Of a stretch of DNA of 14,431 nt, positions 12,721 to 14,431 are shown in pieces. Both the position numbers and the translations under genes were made by a program. This stretch comes from Candidatus Gastranaerophilales bacterium (GTDB lineage Bacteria > Cyanobacteriota > Vampirovibrionia > Gastranaerophilales > Gastranaerophilaceae): positions 1-14,431 of the forward strand of contig CANRHJ010000034.1 of NCBI GenBank assembly GCA_947630355.1, written 5' to 3'. The notes below the pieces were generated by a model, which saw nothing but the letters and a program-made list of their open reading frames with translations, was not told the origin of the DNA and ran no database searches. Numbering within the stretch: position 1 is the stretch's first letter; every line of letters starts with the position of its first letter.

Positions 12721-14431
12721 ATGAATAAAATAGTATTGGGACAAATAAATACAATAGCCGGAGATATAGAATATAATTCAGAGAAAATAATTAAAGGCAT
12801 CAAAAAAGCGCAAGATGAAAATGCCGATTTAATAATATTTCCCGAATTATCTTTAATGGGATTTCCTTTTGGTGATATTTTTATCAGACATAAATATATA
12901 ATTCAGAAGGAACTTGAAGTACTAAATAAAATAGCGAAGCAAACAAAAGATATAACAGCACTTGTAGGCTTTGCGGAGCCTACGGAAATATCAGGGAAAA
13001 AACCTTATTACAATTCTATTGCGGTAATACAAAATTGCAAAATAATAAATGTAATAAGGAAAAGACTTCTTCCAAATTATTCCGAGTTTAATGATTACAG
13101 ATATTTTGAGCCTTCAAAAGAAACACCCGAAATACTTGAATTAAACGGTGAAAAATACGGAATAATAGTATGTGAAGACAGTTTTAATGACAAAACATTT
13201 TTTAAGCAAGCTTCCATATACAAAACAGATCCGATAGAAGAGTTAATGAAATTAAACCCGGATAGTATTATAAACTGTTCTTGCTCTCCTACAAGAAACG
13301 GGAAAGAATACGTTAAAAACAGTTTATTTTCATCAATAGCAAAAAAATACAAGGTAAATTATATATATGTAAATCAGGCAGGTTATTCGGATAATTTAAC
13401 TTTTGACGGAACATCAAGAATATATAATAAAAACGGCAGAATAACATTAAGAGCAAAAAATTTTGAAGAAGATTTTATTATTGCCGACAACTATAAAGGA
13501 AGAATTGAAAAACTGCCGAAAGGAATGGAGAAAGAAGTAAAAAATAAATCATTCAGCCTCGATTATAAGAATGATTTGGAAAGAACGTATAAAAATATAA
13601 TAACGGCAATAAAAGACTATTATAATAAGAACGGATTTAAAAAAGCGGTATTAGGATTATCAGGCGGTCTTGATTCTTCGGTTTGCGCGGTATTGCTATC
13701 TGATGCAATCGGCAAAGAAAATGTATGGGGAATATCAATGCCAAGTAAAATTACATCAATTGAAAGCAAAAATGATGCAAAAATATTGGCTGAAAATTTA
13801 GGTATTAATTTCTTGGAAGTTCCGCTTGGTACGGAAATTGAAACATTAAAGAAAATGTTAAATTCAACATTTTATCAAATAAATGCCGAAAAATATGATA
13901 AATCAACGACAATAGAGAATTTACAGGCAAGACTAAGAGCAACGTTACTATGGAGCATATCAAACGAGCACAAACAAATGCTTCCTATTGCAACAAGTGA
14001 TAAATCGGAATTGTATATAGGCTACGCTACGATAAACGGAGATATGTCAGGCGGTTTTGCGCCTATAGCGGATGTAACAAAAACAAAACTGTTTGCATTA
14101 GCTGATTTTTTAAATACTTTCCGTAAAGAAAAAAATGCGATACCAAAATCAATATTACAAAAACCTCCGGGTGCTGAGTTAAAAATAAATAAGAAAACGG
14201 GAAAAACCGTCAGTGCGGAAGAAGAAAACATGCCTTATGAATTTTTAGATGAATTGATATGGTTTGTTGAAACTCAAGGACTGGGTATTGAAGATTTTAA
14301 GAAACATAAATTTTATTATGAAAAAAATCATAAAATTACGCAAGAACAAAAAATTGAATGGATAGAAAAGTTTTACAGAAAATCGCATAATGCGATTTTC
14401 TGTAAAACTTTTCTATCCATTCAATTTTTTG
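12721..14431 (+). CDS. nadE: Glutamine-dependent NAD+ synthetase, 3' end missing or chimeric
   Basis: This enzyme makes NAD+ from deamido-NAD+ and ATP, with ammonia supplied by its own glutaminase domain. The N-terminal nitrilase-type domain (1-260) has the triad Glu42 (FPELSL), Lys114 (KRLLPNY) and Cys151 (VCEDSF). The C-terminal synthetase domain has the PP-loop SGGLDSS (314-320), then ATSDKSELYIGY and DMSGGFAPIADVTKT. The frame is open to the window end (570 codons), but only about 558 residues look genuine. After KSHNA the DNA reverses into a copy of its own complementary strand (see the palindrome at 14347-14431), and the typical KRRQ-x-PPG ending is not reached. The start ATG at 12721 is the first codon after the promoter. 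Glutamine dependence links it functionally with glnA next door. Confidence 0.93.
   Translation, partial: MNKIVLGQINTIAGDIEYNSEKIIKGIKKAQDENADLIIFPELSLMGFPFGDIFIRHKYIIQKELEVLNKIAKQTKDITALVGFAEPTEISGKKPYYNSIAVIQNCKIINVIRKRLLPNYSEFNDYRYFEPSKETPEILELNGEKYGIIVCEDSFNDKTFFKQASIYKTDPIEELMKLNPDSIINCSCSPTRNGKEYVKNSLFSSIAKKYKVNYIYVNQAGYSDNLTFDGTSRIYNKNGRITLRAKNFEEDFIIADNYKGRIEKLPKGMEKEVKNKSFSLDYKNDLERTYKNIITAIKDYYNKNGFKKAVLGLSGGLDSSVCAVLLSDAIGKENVWGISMPSKITSIESKNDAKILAENLGINFLEVPLGTEIETLKKMLNSTFYQINAEKYDKSTTIENLQARLRATLLWSISNEHKQMLPIATSDKSELYIGYATINGDMSGGFAPIADVTKTKLFALADFLNTFRKEKNAIPKSILQKPPGAELKINKKTGKTVSAEEENMPYEFLDELIWFVETQGLGIEDFKKHKFYYEKNHKITQEQKIEWIEKFYRKSHNAIFCKTFLSIQFF
14347..14431. repeat. Perfect terminal palindrome (42 + 1 + 42 nt)
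   Basis: Positions 14347-14388 are exactly complementary to 14431-14390 around a single central A (14389). The palindrome runs to the last base of the window, so it may be longer. The left arm is nadE coding sequence and the right arm is the same sequence reversed. The centre is a natural 11-base near-palindrome (CGCATAATGCG), where a polymerase or assembler could fold back. No transposon or terminator explains arms of this length in a coding region. Confidence 0.9.

Noticed and set aside
13095..14231. Minus-strand ORFs at 13095-13352 and 14022-14231
   Set aside because: They are antisense shadows of nadE, whose catalytic motifs on the plus strand are unambiguous.
14347..14431. Terminal palindrome as a hairpin telomere or a transcription terminator
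   Set aside because: The arms consist of nadE coding sequence copied in reverse. Telomeres and terminators would lie outside the gene, and a fold-back artefact explains all features more simply.
1..14431. CRISPR array, toxin-antitoxin pair, insertion sequence or rRNA
   Set aside because: I saw no regularly spaced repeats, transposase motifs with terminal inverted repeats, rRNA segments or recognisable toxin-antitoxin pair. The RHH-like gene at 382 has no toxin-like partner.

Overview
The window is A+T-rich throughout and falls into two parts that meet at a tRNA-His gene. Positions 1 to about 7805 hold the right-hand end of an integrated mobile element, most likely a prophage. Positions 7805-14431 are chromosomal housekeeping DNA. 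The host cannot be named with certainty. Heavy use of ATA and AGA codons, a glutamine synthetase of the short GSI-alpha type, a glutamine-dependent NAD+ synthetase and GT-C membrane glycosyltransferases fit a low-GC gut-type bacterium, for example Gastranaerophilales/Vampirovibrionia or a Bacillota lineage. This is an inference, not a marker-gene result. Proline CCG codons and ACC-GGx pairs are common on both sides of the junction, so the element looks adapted to this host.

Element (about 1-7805). A minus-strand XRE-type repressor, cut by the window edge, is divergent from a long plus-strand early operon across a 250-bp regulatory region with back-to-back promoters and palindromes. The operon starts with a ribbon-helix-helix-like protein and a small basic protein. 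A DUF4373-type replication protein, a 94-aa unknown, a 50-aa charged ORF, a zinc-ribbon protein and a shortened DNA polymerase sliding clamp follow. After a hairpin at about 3190-3225 there is a cassette of small proteins: two coiled-coil proteins, a four-cysteine protein and a YopX-family protein. The operon continues with a MazG-like pyrophosphohydrolase carrying an unknown C-terminal half, a phage-type N6-adenine methyltransferase and a 54-aa ORF. Genes are tightly packed, many with TAATG or ATGA overlaps. Three small genes (50, 56 and 54 aa) fall below a 60-aa ORF cutoff. The last gene is a large serine recombinase whose reading frame runs antisense into tRNA-His, which marks the probable attachment site. 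Structural and lysis genes are not in the window.

Chromosome (about 7805-14431). tRNA-His(GTG), with encoded CCA and an 8-bp acceptor stem, is read leftward from a clear promoter. Next come a bidirectional terminator and a leftward glnA. glnA is broken by an apparent 7-nt deletion in the ATP/substrate-binding signature and is called a pseudogene. Beyond it are two tandem, paralogous, leftward polytopic glycosyltransferases of the GT39/PMT type, overlapping by 11 bp and closed by a terminator. A 73-bp divergent intergenic region carries promoters so close to both start codons that the transcripts appear leaderless. The rightward gene, nadE, runs to the window end. There it meets a perfect 42+1+42-nt palindrome whose right arm copies the nadE coding strand in reverse, most simply explained as a fold-back artefact at a contig end.

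The best leads are the reduced sliding clamp, the recombinase/tRNA-His junction, the broken glnA, the MazG fusion, the paired leaderless promoters and the terminal palindrome. No CRISPR array, insertion sequence or rRNA was seen. No wholly new defence system can be claimed, but several short element genes have no recognisable family.
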